This document shows, in pieces, positions 40,487-49,299 of a stretch of 56,115 bases of DNA. The notes under the pieces are model-generated. The model saw only the letters and a list, made by a program, of their open reading frames with translations, was not told the DNA's origin and did no database searches. This stretch comes from Clostridia bacterium (GTDB taxonomy: Bacteria; Bacillota; Clostridia; Oscillospirales; CAG-272). The stretch is from NCBI GenBank assembly GCA_017938205.1, contig JAGBCA010000057.1:1-56115 (forward strand). Reading direction: 5' to 3'. The position numbers and the translations under genes are program-made. The stretch's first letter is position 1, and every line of letters begins with the position of its first letter.

Positions 40487-40515
40487 ATTGTAGCATATTT
40501 TTCGTTTTCCGTCAA
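40487..40515 (-). promoter_or_regulatory. Promoter of the helicase gene
   Basis: On the minus strand TTGACG (40510-40515) and TACAAT (40487-40492) are 17 bp apart. The position rules out translation from the upstream ATG at 40496. Confidence 0.7.
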
Positions 40516-40524
40516 CGGTGGCTT

Positions 40525-41295
40525 TTATCGAATTTCCCCGCGCTCCTTTTTCGCGCGGTAAAAGGTGGCAAGCGATGAAAATCCTGCCTCTAAGATCCGA
40601 TCGGTCACGCTCTTTTCGCCGCTCTGCCGCTCAAGGATCTCATAGCGATCCAGTCTTGCAAAATTGATATATTGGTTCAGCGATATGCCAACGCACCGAT
40701 TGAACATACGGGAGAAGTAAGACGGATTGTATCCGAAATATCCCGAGATATCCGTCAGGTTCAGCGGCTCCCCGAGATGCTTATCAATATAGTTGAGAAT
40801 ATTCGCAATCACCGTCACGTTTTTGCTCTTCGGAGAAACGATGATGCTCTTATAATGCGAGACAAGCAAACCGAAGATCAGATTTACGTATCCTTGGATC
40901 ACGATTGGCGGCGTTTCGTCATCGCAAGCGCAGAGTGCCTTGAAATACGGAAGAAGCGTGCGGTTAAATTCCTTGTCCGGCAAAAGATGCGGCAGGGTGA
41001 AGGAGGAAAAAAGCTCGTATACGTCGCGCGATAGCTTCTCCGGCACGGCGATCACGTATTTTCTGTGCGGCAAAATGTCCAAGGATCGATGCCGATAATA
41101 GCAGTGCGCAAAGATGATCTGATCCGCGGAGGCAGAAAAAAGCCGATCCTCGATCTCGTACCTTGCATCCCCTTCAAAAATATACGCCATCTCAAAGGCG
41201 CGATGGAAATGATAACGAGAGGCGTACTCCTTCTGGATCTCGGCGAAGAGCCGTCCGCGCGTATCCTTGAGCGCCTCATAAAATGCATCCTTCAT
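40525..41295 (-). CDS. AraC family transcriptional regulator
   Basis: The start is set at 41295, after TTTGGAGCTTTT; the frame continues to 41334 without a ribosome site. The 256-residue product has a cupin-type N-terminal region (RYHFHRAFEMAYIFEGDARYEI) and the AraC C-terminal pair of helix-turn-helices (EPLNLTDISGYFGYNPSYFS, then VTDRILEAGFSSLATFYRAK). It is divergent from the DUF5107-led glycosidase run, whose promoter overlaps its own, so it most likely controls that run and itself. Confidence 0.9.
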   Translation of the reverse strand: MKDAFYEALKDTRGRLFAEIQKEYASRYHFHRAFEMAYIFEGDARYEIEDRLFSASADQIIFAHCYYRHRSLDILPHRKYVIAVPEKLSRDVYELFSSFTLPHLLPDKEFNRTLLPYFKALCACDDETPPIVIQGYVNLIFGLLVSHYKSIIVSPKSKNVTVIANILNYIDKHLGEPLNLTDISGYFGYNPSYFSRMFNRCVGISLNQYINFARLDRYEILERQSGEKSVTDRILEAGFSSLATFYRAKKERGEIR

Positions 41296-41342
41296 AAAAG
41301 CTCCAAAGGTAAAAATTTGATAAAAACAAGTCATATTTTTCG

Positions 41343-41371
41343 TTGAGAAAGTAAATTTATAATGATATTAT
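41343..41371 (+). promoter_or_regulatory. Possible promoter of the glycosidase run
   Basis: TTGAGA (41343-41348) and TATTAT (41366-41371) with 17-bp spacing. The -10 overlaps that of the minus-strand promoter almost entirely. The weaker match fits activator-dependent transcription. Confidence 0.5.
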
Positions 41372-41395
41372 AACATTGAGGAATATGCTTGTCAA
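41367..41395 (-). promoter_or_regulatory. Promoter of the AraC gene at 40525-41295
   Basis: On the minus strand perfect TTGACA (41390-41395) and TATAAT (41367-41372) are 17 bp apart. Occupation by polymerase would block the divergent plus-strand promoter. Confidence 0.8.
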
Positions 41396-41425
41396 GGCAT
41401 ACGAAAAACATTGGAAGGAGATTTT

Positions 41426-43393
41426 ATGACAACGCTAAGCTTTGAAAAATACACGATCCCCGCGGCGAATATGGGAGAAGAAAACACCTTGCCCGATATT
41501 CACAGAAACGCCTACATCCGCGCCCCCATCGAGGTTTCAAAAAACGTTTCGCCGGAGGACAGAAAGAACATCGGCAAGGGTATGATCCCAACGCTTTTGC
41601 CCTATGCCATCCAGGACGGCTATGACCGCGCAGAGATCCCCACGGCCATGGATGCCGCCATTCTGGAAAACGAGCAGCTGCGCGCCGTGTTTTTGCCCTC
41701 TCTCGGAGGCCGCCTCTGGTCGCTCTACGATAAAACGAAGGACCGCGAGCTCCTTTATAAAAACGACGTTTACCGCCCTGCCAACCTCGCCCTGCGCAAC
41801 GCATGGTTTTCGGGCGGTGTGGAATGGAACGTTGGCATCAAGGGGCATAATCCCCTGACCTGCTCACCGATGTTTGCGCAGAGGGCGGAAAATGCCGCGG
41901 GCGAGCCGATTCTGCGTATGTATGAGCTGGAGCGCATCCGCGGCGTGGTCTACTGCATCGAGGCCGCCCTGCGCGGCGATGCCCTTATCATGAATATCAC
42001 GATCGAAAACACGGACGATACGGACGTTTATATGTATTGGTGGTCCAACATCGCCGTGCCTGAAACCAAGGACACCCGCGTGATCGTGCCGACCGAGGAA
42101 AGCTTCTTCTGCACCTACACCGAGGGCAGATATTTCCTAGATAAGGGAATGCTCCGCGATATTGATACCTGCGACGTCAGCTACGCCGTCAACTCCGCAT
42201 ATTCGCGCGACTACTTCTACGACATCCCGAAGGAAAGCGACAAATGGATCGCCGCCTTAGAAGGGGACGGCGTCGGACTTCTGCACTTCTCCGATCCGAT
42301 CCTGCAGGGCAGAAAGCTCTTCGTTTGGGGCCAGCACAACGGCGGCCGCCACTGGAGCGAATGGCTCACCCACGAGGCCGGGCCTTACGTTGAGATCCAG
42401 GCAGGGCTTCTGAAAACGCAGTTAGAGCATTTTATGATGCCGAAGAACAGCCGAATCTCCTTCCGTGAATGCTACACGGCGGCGAGCCTTTCTCCCGATG
42501 TGGCACACGGCAATATCACGGTGGCGAAAGAAGCTCTCGGCAAGCTCGTTTCCGAGAAAAAGGAGCTTCTCGATCCCTCGGTCTTTGCGCTTGTGAAAAA
42601 GGATGCTCCCGCCTACTACGGCTCGGGCTGGGGTGCTATTGAGGAGCAACTGCGCGGAAAGCCGATCAGCGGATCCTGCGAATTTCCAAAGGACAGCATC
42701 GGAAGAGCGCAGACCGATTGGGCCTCGCTTCTTGCGGGCACGCCGCTCCCCTCTCCCTCCACCGCCCTGCCGATCGTTTCCCATGCCGTTGGCAAGCGGT
42801 GGCTGGCTCTGATGGAACGCACACCCGCCGACAACTGGTACTATTACAACCATCTCGGCGTGATGCATTACGCCGAGGGAAATTTTGAAGAGGCCAAGCG
42901 GTGCTTTATCCGCTCGACCGAGGCGGAGGACAGCGCGTGGGCAAGACGGAATCTTGCACAGCTTTATAAAAACGTATTCGGTGATACCGAGGCCGCCGCA
43001 GAGCAGATGCTCGCCGCGATCGCACTTTGCAATACCTACACGCCCCTTTGCCTGGAATGCGCCGAGGTGCTGATCCACGCAGGGCGCTATCATACGCTTG
43101 CCGATCTGTATGAAACCTTCCCCGAGCATATCCGCGAAAACGGAAGAATGCGGATGCTGCTCGGCACCTGCTATACGAAGCTTTCGGATTTTGTGCGTGC
43201 AGAGCAGTTCGTCAACGAATCGCTCGTGGTGGCAGACATCCGAGAGGGCGAATACGCACTCTCCAACATATGGATCGAGCTGCACGCAAAGCGCCTGGCG
43301 GCAGAGCGCGGTGTACCGCCCGAAACGATCGGCGCCGAGGAGGTGCTCTCGCTCTATCCCCTTCCCTACGCATGGGATTACAGAATGCACTGA
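41426..43393 (+). CDS. DUF5107/TPR domain protein
   Basis: The start at 41426 follows TTGGAAGGAGATTTT. The 655-residue protein has an N-terminal mutarotase-like beta-sandwich region matching the DUF5107 type (about 30-370: LRAVFLPSLGGRLWSLYDK, NAWFSGGVEWNVGIKGHNP, YMYWWSNIAVPETKDTRVI). A C-terminal helical TPR-like part (about 450-640: YYNHLGVMHYAEGNFEEAKR) follows. DUF5107 proteins are found next to glycoside hydrolases and are thought to bind or act on glycans; no activity is assigned here. It lacks a signal peptide and is the first gene of a run with a GH5-like enzyme. Confidence 0.8.
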   Translation: MTTLSFEKYTIPAANMGEENTLPDIHRNAYIRAPIEVSKNVSPEDRKNIGKGMIPTLLPYAIQDGYDRAEIPTAMDAAILENEQLRAVFLPSLGGRLWSLYDKTKDRELLYKNDVYRPANLALRNAWFSGGVEWNVGIKGHNPLTCSPMFAQRAENAAGEPILRMYELERIRGVVYCIEAALRGDALIMNITIENTDDTDVYMYWWSNIAVPETKDTRVIVPTEESFFCTYTEGRYFLDKGMLRDIDTCDVSYAVNSAYSRDYFYDIPKESDKWIAALEGDGVGLLHFSDPILQGRKLFVWGQHNGGRHWSEWLTHEAGPYVEIQAGLLKTQLEHFMMPKNSRISFRECYTAASLSPDVAHGNITVAKEALGKLVSEKKELLDPSVFALVKKDAPAYYGSGWGAIEEQLRGKPISGSCEFPKDSIGRAQTDWASLLAGTPLPSPSTALPIVSHAVGKRWLALMERTPADNWYYYNHLGVMHYAEGNFEEAKRCFIRSTEAEDSAWARRNLAQLYKNVFGDTEAAAEQMLAAIALCNTYTPLCLECAEVLIHAGRYHTLADLYETFPEHIRENGRMRMLLGTCYTKLSDFVRAEQFVNESLVVADIREGEYALSNIWIELHAKRLAAERGVPPETIGAEEVLSLYPLPYAWDYRMH

Positions 43394-43414
43394 AAGAAGC
43401 AGGAGAAAAACAAA

Positions 43415-45280
43415 ATGCAAAACGAATATATACTCGGCGTCAACTATTGGGGCAAGCAGTGGGGCACGGAAATGTGGCTTCACTATGACGGAAGAGAGAT
43501 CCGAAAGGAGCTTGCAAGACTCAAGGAATACGGCGTAAAATATCTGCGTGTTTTCCCGAACTGGCGCGATTTTCAGCCCGTGATGCAAAAATACGCCTGG
43601 CGCGGCACGCACGGCGAATATGCGAACGCAAACACCGGCGAGCCTGTTTACGGTGACGGTGTGGATGCAGAACGCATAGAGGATTTTCGGGATTTTTGCC
43701 GTGCGGCAGAGGAAAACAGCTTAAAGCTCGTAGTCTCCATCGTAACGGGCTGGATGAGCGGTATGCTCTTCATTCCGCCCATTCTGAGCGGGAAGAACCT
43801 GATCAGCGATCCCGAGGCGATCATGTGGATGACGCGGTTTATCCACCGCTTCGTGCGTGAACTGAAGGACGAGCGCGCGATCGCGCTTTGGGATCTTGGA
43901 AATGAATGCAACTGCCTCGGCGAGGCAAAGGATGCCTTTGAAGCCTACCGCTGGACGCTTGCCGTGGTGGATGCCATTCGAGCAGAGGACAAAAGCCGAC
44001 CGATCGCAAGCGGCATGCACGGTCTTTTCTCGGACGGCACCTCTCCCTGGCAGATCGGCCATCAGGGCGAGCTTTGCGATATTTTAACCACGCACCCCTA
44101 TCCCTCACCCACCGTGGGGGGTGACGTTGAGCCCTACACGCGCCTGCGCATGACCTTTTTGCCCACGGCGCAAAGCCTGTATTACGCGGGTGTCAGCAAC
44201 CGCCCTGCCTACGTGCAGGAGAGCGGCGTTTTCTCGCAGTCGCTCGGCAGTGACGCAATGGCGGCAAATTTCATGCGGATCCAGATCCTTTCCACGCTGA
44301 CGAATGGGCTGTGCGGCTATCAGTGGTGGTGCGCTTTCGATCAGAAGCACCTCGATTTTCCGCCCTATTCCTGGGCAATGGTGGAGCGCGAGCTCGGCCT
44401 CTTCTATGAGGATCTTTCTCCAAAGCCCGCCGCCCTCGTGATGCAGAGCATGGCCGCCCTCACCGACCGTCTGCCGAAGCCCTTCCCGAAGAGAAAAACG
44501 GACGGTGTTTGCCTTCTTTCGCGCGGCCAGGCACATCAGCCAACCGCCATTGCAGCACTGACACTCGGCAAACAGGCAGGGCTTGATCTTGACGTTGCCT
44601 ATACCGAAAACGGCGTTCTTCCCGAAACGGATCTCTACCTTATGCCTGCGATCGCAGGCTGGCAGGTCATTTATAAGAAGACCTGGAGCGCCCTGCTTAA
44701 AAGGGTACGCGAAGGTGGAGCGCTGTATATCTCCTACGGCGGCGGCCAGATCGCAGAATTTCCCGAGATCGTTGGCGCAGAGTCCGGCGGATTTTCGGTC
44801 AGCGAGAGCCACACCGTGCATATCGGCGAAGATGCGCTCTCCTATCGCGGAAAAGAAATTCTTCTCACCCCGAAAACGGCAGAGGTGCTGCTCAAAAACG
44901 AAGCGGGTGATCCCGTTCTCCTGAAAAACCGCTACGGCAAGGGCTTGGTATATTTCTGCAATTTCGCGCCCGAAGCACTCGCCTTTGAGGCGGCGGACGG
45001 CTTTAACAAAAATGCCTATTATCGGATCTATCGCCTTATAGCGGGTGAAAAAATTGCACAGAAGCCCCTCATGGCAGAAAATCCGAATCTCGGCATCACG
45101 CTCCATCCCGAAGCTAAGGGCACCTGCCTTGCCGCGGTCTTAAACTATTCGGATAAGGAGATCCTCCCCGCATTTTCGCTGAGGGACGGCTGGGCAGTTT
45201 CCGAGGTCCTCTACGGCAATGTCGAAAGGATCCCCGTCTGCGACGGAACGATTCTGCGTCTCGCAAGGAAAAAAGCGTAA
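43415..45280 (+). CDS. GH5-like (clan GH-A) glycoside hydrolase
   Basis: The 621-residue protein has a clan GH-A TIM barrel in its first 340 residues. The acid/base candidate is Glu164 in WDLGNECN (the NE pair at the end of strand 4) and the nucleophile candidate is Glu269 in AYVQESGVFS. A second alpha/beta domain, like those of GH42/GH5-type mannanases or galactosidases, and a small beta domain follow. It has no signal peptide, so it acts inside the cell. AGGAGAAAAACAAA precedes ATG 43415. The exact family and linkage (beta-mannoside, beta-glucoside or beta-galactoside) cannot be set from sequence. Confidence 0.78.
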   Translation: MQNEYILGVNYWGKQWGTEMWLHYDGREIRKELARLKEYGVKYLRVFPNWRDFQPVMQKYAWRGTHGEYANANTGEPVYGDGVDAERIEDFRDFCRAAEENSLKLVVSIVTGWMSGMLFIPPILSGKNLISDPEAIMWMTRFIHRFVRELKDERAIALWDLGNECNCLGEAKDAFEAYRWTLAVVDAIRAEDKSRPIASGMHGLFSDGTSPWQIGHQGELCDILTTHPYPSPTVGGDVEPYTRLRMTFLPTAQSLYYAGVSNRPAYVQESGVFSQSLGSDAMAANFMRIQILSTLTNGLCGYQWWCAFDQKHLDFPPYSWAMVERELGLFYEDLSPKPAALVMQSMAALTDRLPKPFPKRKTDGVCLLSRGQAHQPTAIAALTLGKQAGLDLDVAYTENGVLPETDLYLMPAIAGWQVIYKKTWSALLKRVREGGALYISYGGGQIAEFPEIVGAESGGFSVSESHTVHIGEDALSYRGKEILLTPKTAEVLLKNEAGDPVLLKNRYGKGLVYFCNFAPEALAFEAADGFNKNAYYRIYRLIAGEKIAQKPLMAENPNLGITLHPEAKGTCLAAVLNYSDKEILPAFSLRDGWAVSEVLYGNVERIPVCDGTILRLARKKA

Positions 45281-45287
45281 ATCTTTA

Positions 45288-45316
45288 TTGACAAGCACCT
45301 GCCCCTATGTTAAAAT
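45288..45316 (+). promoter_or_regulatory. Promoter of the first GH20-like gene
   Basis: TTGACA (45288-45293) and TAAAAT (45311-45316) with a 17-bp spacer, only 8 bp after the stop of the GH5-like gene. It gives the downstream genes expression of their own. Confidence 0.75.
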
Positions 45317-45342
45317 AAAGAAAAAACAAAAGGGGACTCACT

Positions 45343-47223
45343 ATGAAACTCAGGCTCATCGGCGGCGAAGCCCTCCTGGAGGGACTTTCCCTGCTTCTTC
45401 CCGAAATGGAGATCGCTTTAACCGAGAAGGATGCGGATCTCACCGTGACCGTGACAGAAACCGAGGAGGACGCGCTCCGTATTTCTCTTTCGGGAGATAC
45501 AGCAACGCTGACCTATGGCGGCGGCAAGGCACGCGCCTTTCGCGGCATTGCAAGGCTCTGCGGCTGGAAAAAGGACGGTATCGCCGAAAAGAAGACCGAA
45601 GAGCATCCCTTGTTTCTCACCAACGGCGCGATGGCGGACGTTTCGCGCTGCAACGTGCTGAATACCGACACCGTCAAATACATGATGCGCAAGATGGCCC
45701 TGATGGGCATGAATCAGTTCATGCTCTACACCGAGGACGTTTTTGAGGTGGAGGCCTACCCCTATTTCGGACACCTGCGCGGCCGCTATACAAAAAGCGA
45801 GATCAAGGATCTGGATGCGTATGCAGGAAAGCTCGGCATCGAGCTTGTGCCCTGCATTCAGCTGCTCGGCCACCTCTCCGCGCACATGAAATGGGATGCC
45901 GCCGCGCCCTACAGAGATACGGCCTCGGCCATGCTCGTGGATGCGGATGCGACCTACGCGCTGATCGGCAAGATCCTTGATGCCGTAAAGGAATGCTTCT
46001 CCACGAACAAGATCCATATCGGTATGGACGAAACGCACGATCTCGGCGTGGGTAAGGCGCTCGATAAATACGGCTATATTCCGCGTGAGGAGCTCTATTT
46101 CAAGCATCTTGCACGCATTGCGCCGATGCTAAAGGAGCGCGGCTTTGATGCGCTGATGTGGAGCGATATGTTCTTCCGCCTTGCAGGAAAGAACATCCCC
46201 GATTTCTACGATTTTGACGACCGCGTTTCTCTGCCCGACGATATTGGAGAGAAGGCCTGCGGCATCCGCCCCGTATTCTGGGATTATTACTGCGGCTTCC
46301 AGTCGCATTACGATAAGGCTCTTGCCGAGCATAAGAAGTTCGGCACGCCCGAAATGTTTGCAGGCGGCGTTTGGCTCTGGAGCGGCTTTGCGCCCATCTA
46401 TTCCCATTCGCTGAAAAACACCCTGCACGCCCTGCGCGCCTGCAAAAAGGCAGGCACGAGAGAGGTGCTTGCCACCGTTTGGAACAACGGCTCGGAGAGC
46501 GCCCTGGTGCAGTCGCTTGCGGGCCTTGCCTGGTACGCGGACTTTGATTATACCGGCGATTATGACGAGGAGAGCGTAAAGGAATGCTTTGCGCACGCAA
46601 CGGGGCTGCTTTACGACGATATGATGCTCCTTGAAGGACTTGAGCATCCCACCGAGGATGCCTTCTGCGCCACGCGCGCCCTGCTCTACAACGATCCCCT
46701 GCTCGGCCTCGCGGACGCGCATCTCGGTGATGGCAAGGGCCTTTCTTCGCACTATGCGGATCTTTTCAAGCGCATTTCAAAAATCGCAGAGCATCAGGGC
46801 TATATGGCCCCCTCCTTCTTCACGCTTGCGGTGCTCGCAGGGGTGCTGAAAAACAAGGCGGACTTCGGTCTGCGCCTCACGGCCGCCTATAAGGCCAAGG
46901 ACAAGGAGGCGCTTGCCGCCCTCGCAAAGGAATGCGATCTTTTGGTGAAAAGGGTGCGCGACTTACAGGACGTTCACCGTCGCTCCTTCCATTTCTACAA
47001 TAAGCCCTTTGGCTGGGAGCTGCACGATGCACGCTACGGCGGTCTCGCCTCTCGCTTTGAAACCGCAAAAATGCGCATTCTCGCGTATCTTGACGGCGAG
47101 ATCTCCGAGATCGAGGAGCTGGAGGCGCCGCGCCTTGCGCTGCGCGGCAAGGCAGGAGAGATCGGAAAATCCTTTACCTGGCTGCATCAAAAAGCCTTTG
47201 CAAACCCGAATTTCCTCACTTAA
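45343..47223 (+). CDS. GH20-like beta-N-acetylhexosaminidase family protein (paralogue 1)
   Basis: The 626-residue protein has a short N-terminal alpha/beta domain (about 1-85), then a TIM barrel with the GH20-style catalytic pair Asp229-Glu230 in HIGMDETHD and a pattern of FMLYTEDVFEV and YFGHLRGRYT in early strands. A long helical C-terminal region follows (about 430-626). GH20 enzymes remove terminal GlcNAc or GalNAc through substrate-assisted catalysis. No signal peptide is present. The protein is clearly paralogous to 49300-51192, 2.1 kb downstream. Substrate is unproven. Confidence 0.8.
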   Translation: MKLRLIGGEALLEGLSLLLPEMEIALTEKDADLTVTVTETEEDALRISLSGDTATLTYGGGKARAFRGIARLCGWKKDGIAEKKTEEHPLFLTNGAMADVSRCNVLNTDTVKYMMRKMALMGMNQFMLYTEDVFEVEAYPYFGHLRGRYTKSEIKDLDAYAGKLGIELVPCIQLLGHLSAHMKWDAAAPYRDTASAMLVDADATYALIGKILDAVKECFSTNKIHIGMDETHDLGVGKALDKYGYIPREELYFKHLARIAPMLKERGFDALMWSDMFFRLAGKNIPDFYDFDDRVSLPDDIGEKACGIRPVFWDYYCGFQSHYDKALAEHKKFGTPEMFAGGVWLWSGFAPIYSHSLKNTLHALRACKKAGTREVLATVWNNGSESALVQSLAGLAWYADFDYTGDYDEESVKECFAHATGLLYDDMMLLEGLEHPTEDAFCATRALLYNDPLLGLADAHLGDGKGLSSHYADLFKRISKIAEHQGYMAPSFFTLAVLAGVLKNKADFGLRLTAAYKAKDKEALAALAKECDLLVKRVRDLQDVHRRSFHFYNKPFGWELHDARYGGLASRFETAKMRILAYLDGEISEIEELEAPRLALRGKAGEIGKSFTWLHQKAFANPNFLT

Positions 47224-47244
47224 CTTTACATTTTGGAGGTTTAT

Positions 47245-49116
47245 ATGCTTTCTTCTCCATTCATAAGATTCAGCAAAGCCGAAGCACCGAGAGAAAAAAC
47301 GGACGCGTTTTTTGGTCTTTGGGACGCTGAGCTTTCCTATAGCGGCACCTATGCCGATGCCGTGCGCTTCGTTTCGGAGCATCAGTCTAAAAATGCCCGT
47401 CTTTGGAAGGTCTTCGTTTCTCAGTTCCGCCTGCAAAGGGACGGTGACAGAGGCGGCTGGAACGGCGAATTTTTCGGCAAGGCCATGCGCGGCGCTTGCT
47501 GGATCTATCGTTATACGAAGGACAGAGAGCTTTACGCGGTATTAGAGGCCGCCGTCAAAGACCTCTTGACCACCGCGGAGGAGGACGGCCGCATCTCCTC
47601 GTATGCAAGGGAGAAGGAATTCGGCTATTGGGATATGTGGTGCAGAAAATACGTGCTTCTCGGTCTGCAGTATTTTTACGAGATCTGCGAAAGCGTGCGG
47701 CTGAAGGACGAGATCCTTTGTGCGCTCTGCCGCCACATGGATTATATCCTTGCACATATCGGCGAGGGCGAGGGAAAGATCGATATTTTGGATGCCACCA
47801 CGCACAACGATTGGACATGGGGCGCATTGAACTCCAGCTCGATCCTTGAGCCGACCGTGCGCCTTTACAGCATGACGGGAGAGAAGAAATACCTCGATTT
47901 TGCTACGTATCTCGTGCGCCGCGGCGGTTCAAAATGGGGCAATATCTACGAGCTTGCCCTGCAGGGCGAAAAAGCCCCCTTTGAATACCCCGTAAAGAAG
48001 GCCTACGAGGCTACCTCCTATTTTGAGGGCGTGTTGGAATACTACCGTGTCACCGGTGACGAAAATGCAAGGACCGCATTTTTGAACTTCATCTCGCGCG
48101 TTCTGGAAACCGACTTCACGGTCATTGGCTGCGCAGGCACGCTCCACGAGCTTTTTGACCACAGCACCGTGATGCAGACCGAGCCGAATGACGAGGTGAA
48201 GCAGGAAACCTGCGTGACCGTTACGCTGATGAAGGCCTTTTACCAGGCCCTCTGCCTGACGGGCGAGGCAAAATATGCCGATGCCATCGAGCGCGCGGGC
48301 TATAACGCAATGCTCGGCAGCATCAATTTTGAGAAAAACACCTCGGCGGCAACGGACGAGGGCTGGAGCAAAACCATGGCGCCCGTGCTCCCCTTCTTGA
48401 AGGAGATCGGCGGTCTGACCTTCGATGCCTATGCACCGCTTTACAAGGACAAGCGCAACCGCCGCGTTGGCGGCTTCCGCCATATGCCGGGCGATACTGC
48501 CTACGGCTGCTGTGCCTGCATCGGTGCGGCGGGTGTTGCGCTGATGCCGCTCTGCGCCGTAATGGCGGCAAAAGACGGCCTGCGTATCAACCATCTGATG
48601 AAGGGCACGGTGCGCATCGGCGAGATCGCACTTGCAATCGAGACCGACTACCCTTATAGCGAGAGCGCGGTGATCCGCGTGACGGAAGCACCGAAGGAGG
48701 CACTTTCGCTCGGACTGCGCATTCCCTCCTTCGCGGCAGGAAAAATGGTCGTGAACGGCAAAATTGCCACCCCCGACGAAAAGGGCTATGCCATCCTCAC
48801 GGATGCAATCGCTGCGGGCGAGGAATTTAATATCGTGATCCCGCGCACGCTGACACTGCATACCTTGAACGGCAAGCACGCGCTGACAAACGGCGCGATC
48901 GTTCTTGCGCTGGATGAGCGAAACCAGGATCTTGACGTAGCGATCGGCGGCACGCCCGAAACGAGCGAGAGGATCTGCCCCGACTTCCCCGCAAGAGAAG
49001 CACTTTCCGTCCGTTTCTCGGATGGGCAAACGCTCCGCTTTACGGACTTTGCCTCGGCAGGTGCGAAGTGGGATCAAGAAAAATGCCGCATCAGCGTTTG
49101 GATCGACGGAAAATAA
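47245..49116 (+). CDS. DUF1680/GH127-like glycoside hydrolase
   Basis: The start at 47245 follows TTTTGGAGGTTTAT; the frame opens 12 bases earlier at a TTG inside the ribosome site. The 623-residue protein is an alpha/alpha barrel with the zinc-site residues of the beta-L-arabinofuranosidase family: Glu321 and Cys323 in QETCVTVT and Cys422-Cys423 in YGCCACIGA, spaced like those of characterised GH127 enzymes. A beta-sandwich end domain follows. GH127-type enzymes release beta-L-arabinofuranose, but related families (GH146 and others) differ in substrate. It is 21 bp after the first GH20-like gene. Confidence 0.82.
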   Translation: MLSSPFIRFSKAEAPREKTDAFFGLWDAELSYSGTYADAVRFVSEHQSKNARLWKVFVSQFRLQRDGDRGGWNGEFFGKAMRGACWIYRYTKDRELYAVLEAAVKDLLTTAEEDGRISSYAREKEFGYWDMWCRKYVLLGLQYFYEICESVRLKDEILCALCRHMDYILAHIGEGEGKIDILDATTHNDWTWGALNSSSILEPTVRLYSMTGEKKYLDFATYLVRRGGSKWGNIYELALQGEKAPFEYPVKKAYEATSYFEGVLEYYRVTGDENARTAFLNFISRVLETDFTVIGCAGTLHELFDHSTVMQTEPNDEVKQETCVTVTLMKAFYQALCLTGEAKYADAIERAGYNAMLGSINFEKNTSAATDEGWSKTMAPVLPFLKEIGGLTFDAYAPLYKDKRNRRVGGFRHMPGDTAYGCCACIGAAGVALMPLCAVMAAKDGLRINHLMKGTVRIGEIALAIETDYPYSESAVIRVTEAPKEALSLGLRIPSFAAGKMVVNGKIATPDEKGYAILTDAIAAGEEFNIVIPRTLTLHTLNGKHALTNGAIVLALDERNQDLDVAIGGTPETSERICPDFPAREALSVRFSDGQTLRFTDFASAGAKWDQEKCRISVWIDGK

Positions 49117-49125
49117 TATAGCCTA

Positions 49126-49184
49126 AAACACCCCGCAGTTGTCAGAGAAAGCAAAGAAACAACTACGGGGTGTTTGCTTTTTTT
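49126..49184 (+). terminator. Terminator after the DUF1680 gene
   Basis: AAACACCCCGCAGTTGT pairs with ACAACTACGGGGTGTTT with one mismatch, around an 18-nt loop, followed by a T run. Confidence 0.88.
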
Positions 49185-49239
49185 CCTTTACCATGCTATA
49201 ATAAGGTAAAAAGTTATAAATACAAGAAAAATTTACGCA

Positions 49240-49268
49240 TTGACACCCAACGTTTCTTGCAGTAAACT
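49240..49268 (+). promoter_or_regulatory. Promoter of the second GH20-like gene
   Basis: TTGACA (49240-49245) and TAAACT (49263-49268) with a 17-bp spacer, located after the terminator, so this gene and the XRE gene form their own unit. Confidence 0.75.
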
Positions 49269-49299
49269 AAAACAAAAACCATCCGAAGGGAGTTTTCTT

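Noticed and set aside
40460..40496. ATG at 40496 as start of the helicase
   Set aside because: It lies upstream of the predicted transcription start and lacks a ribosome site.
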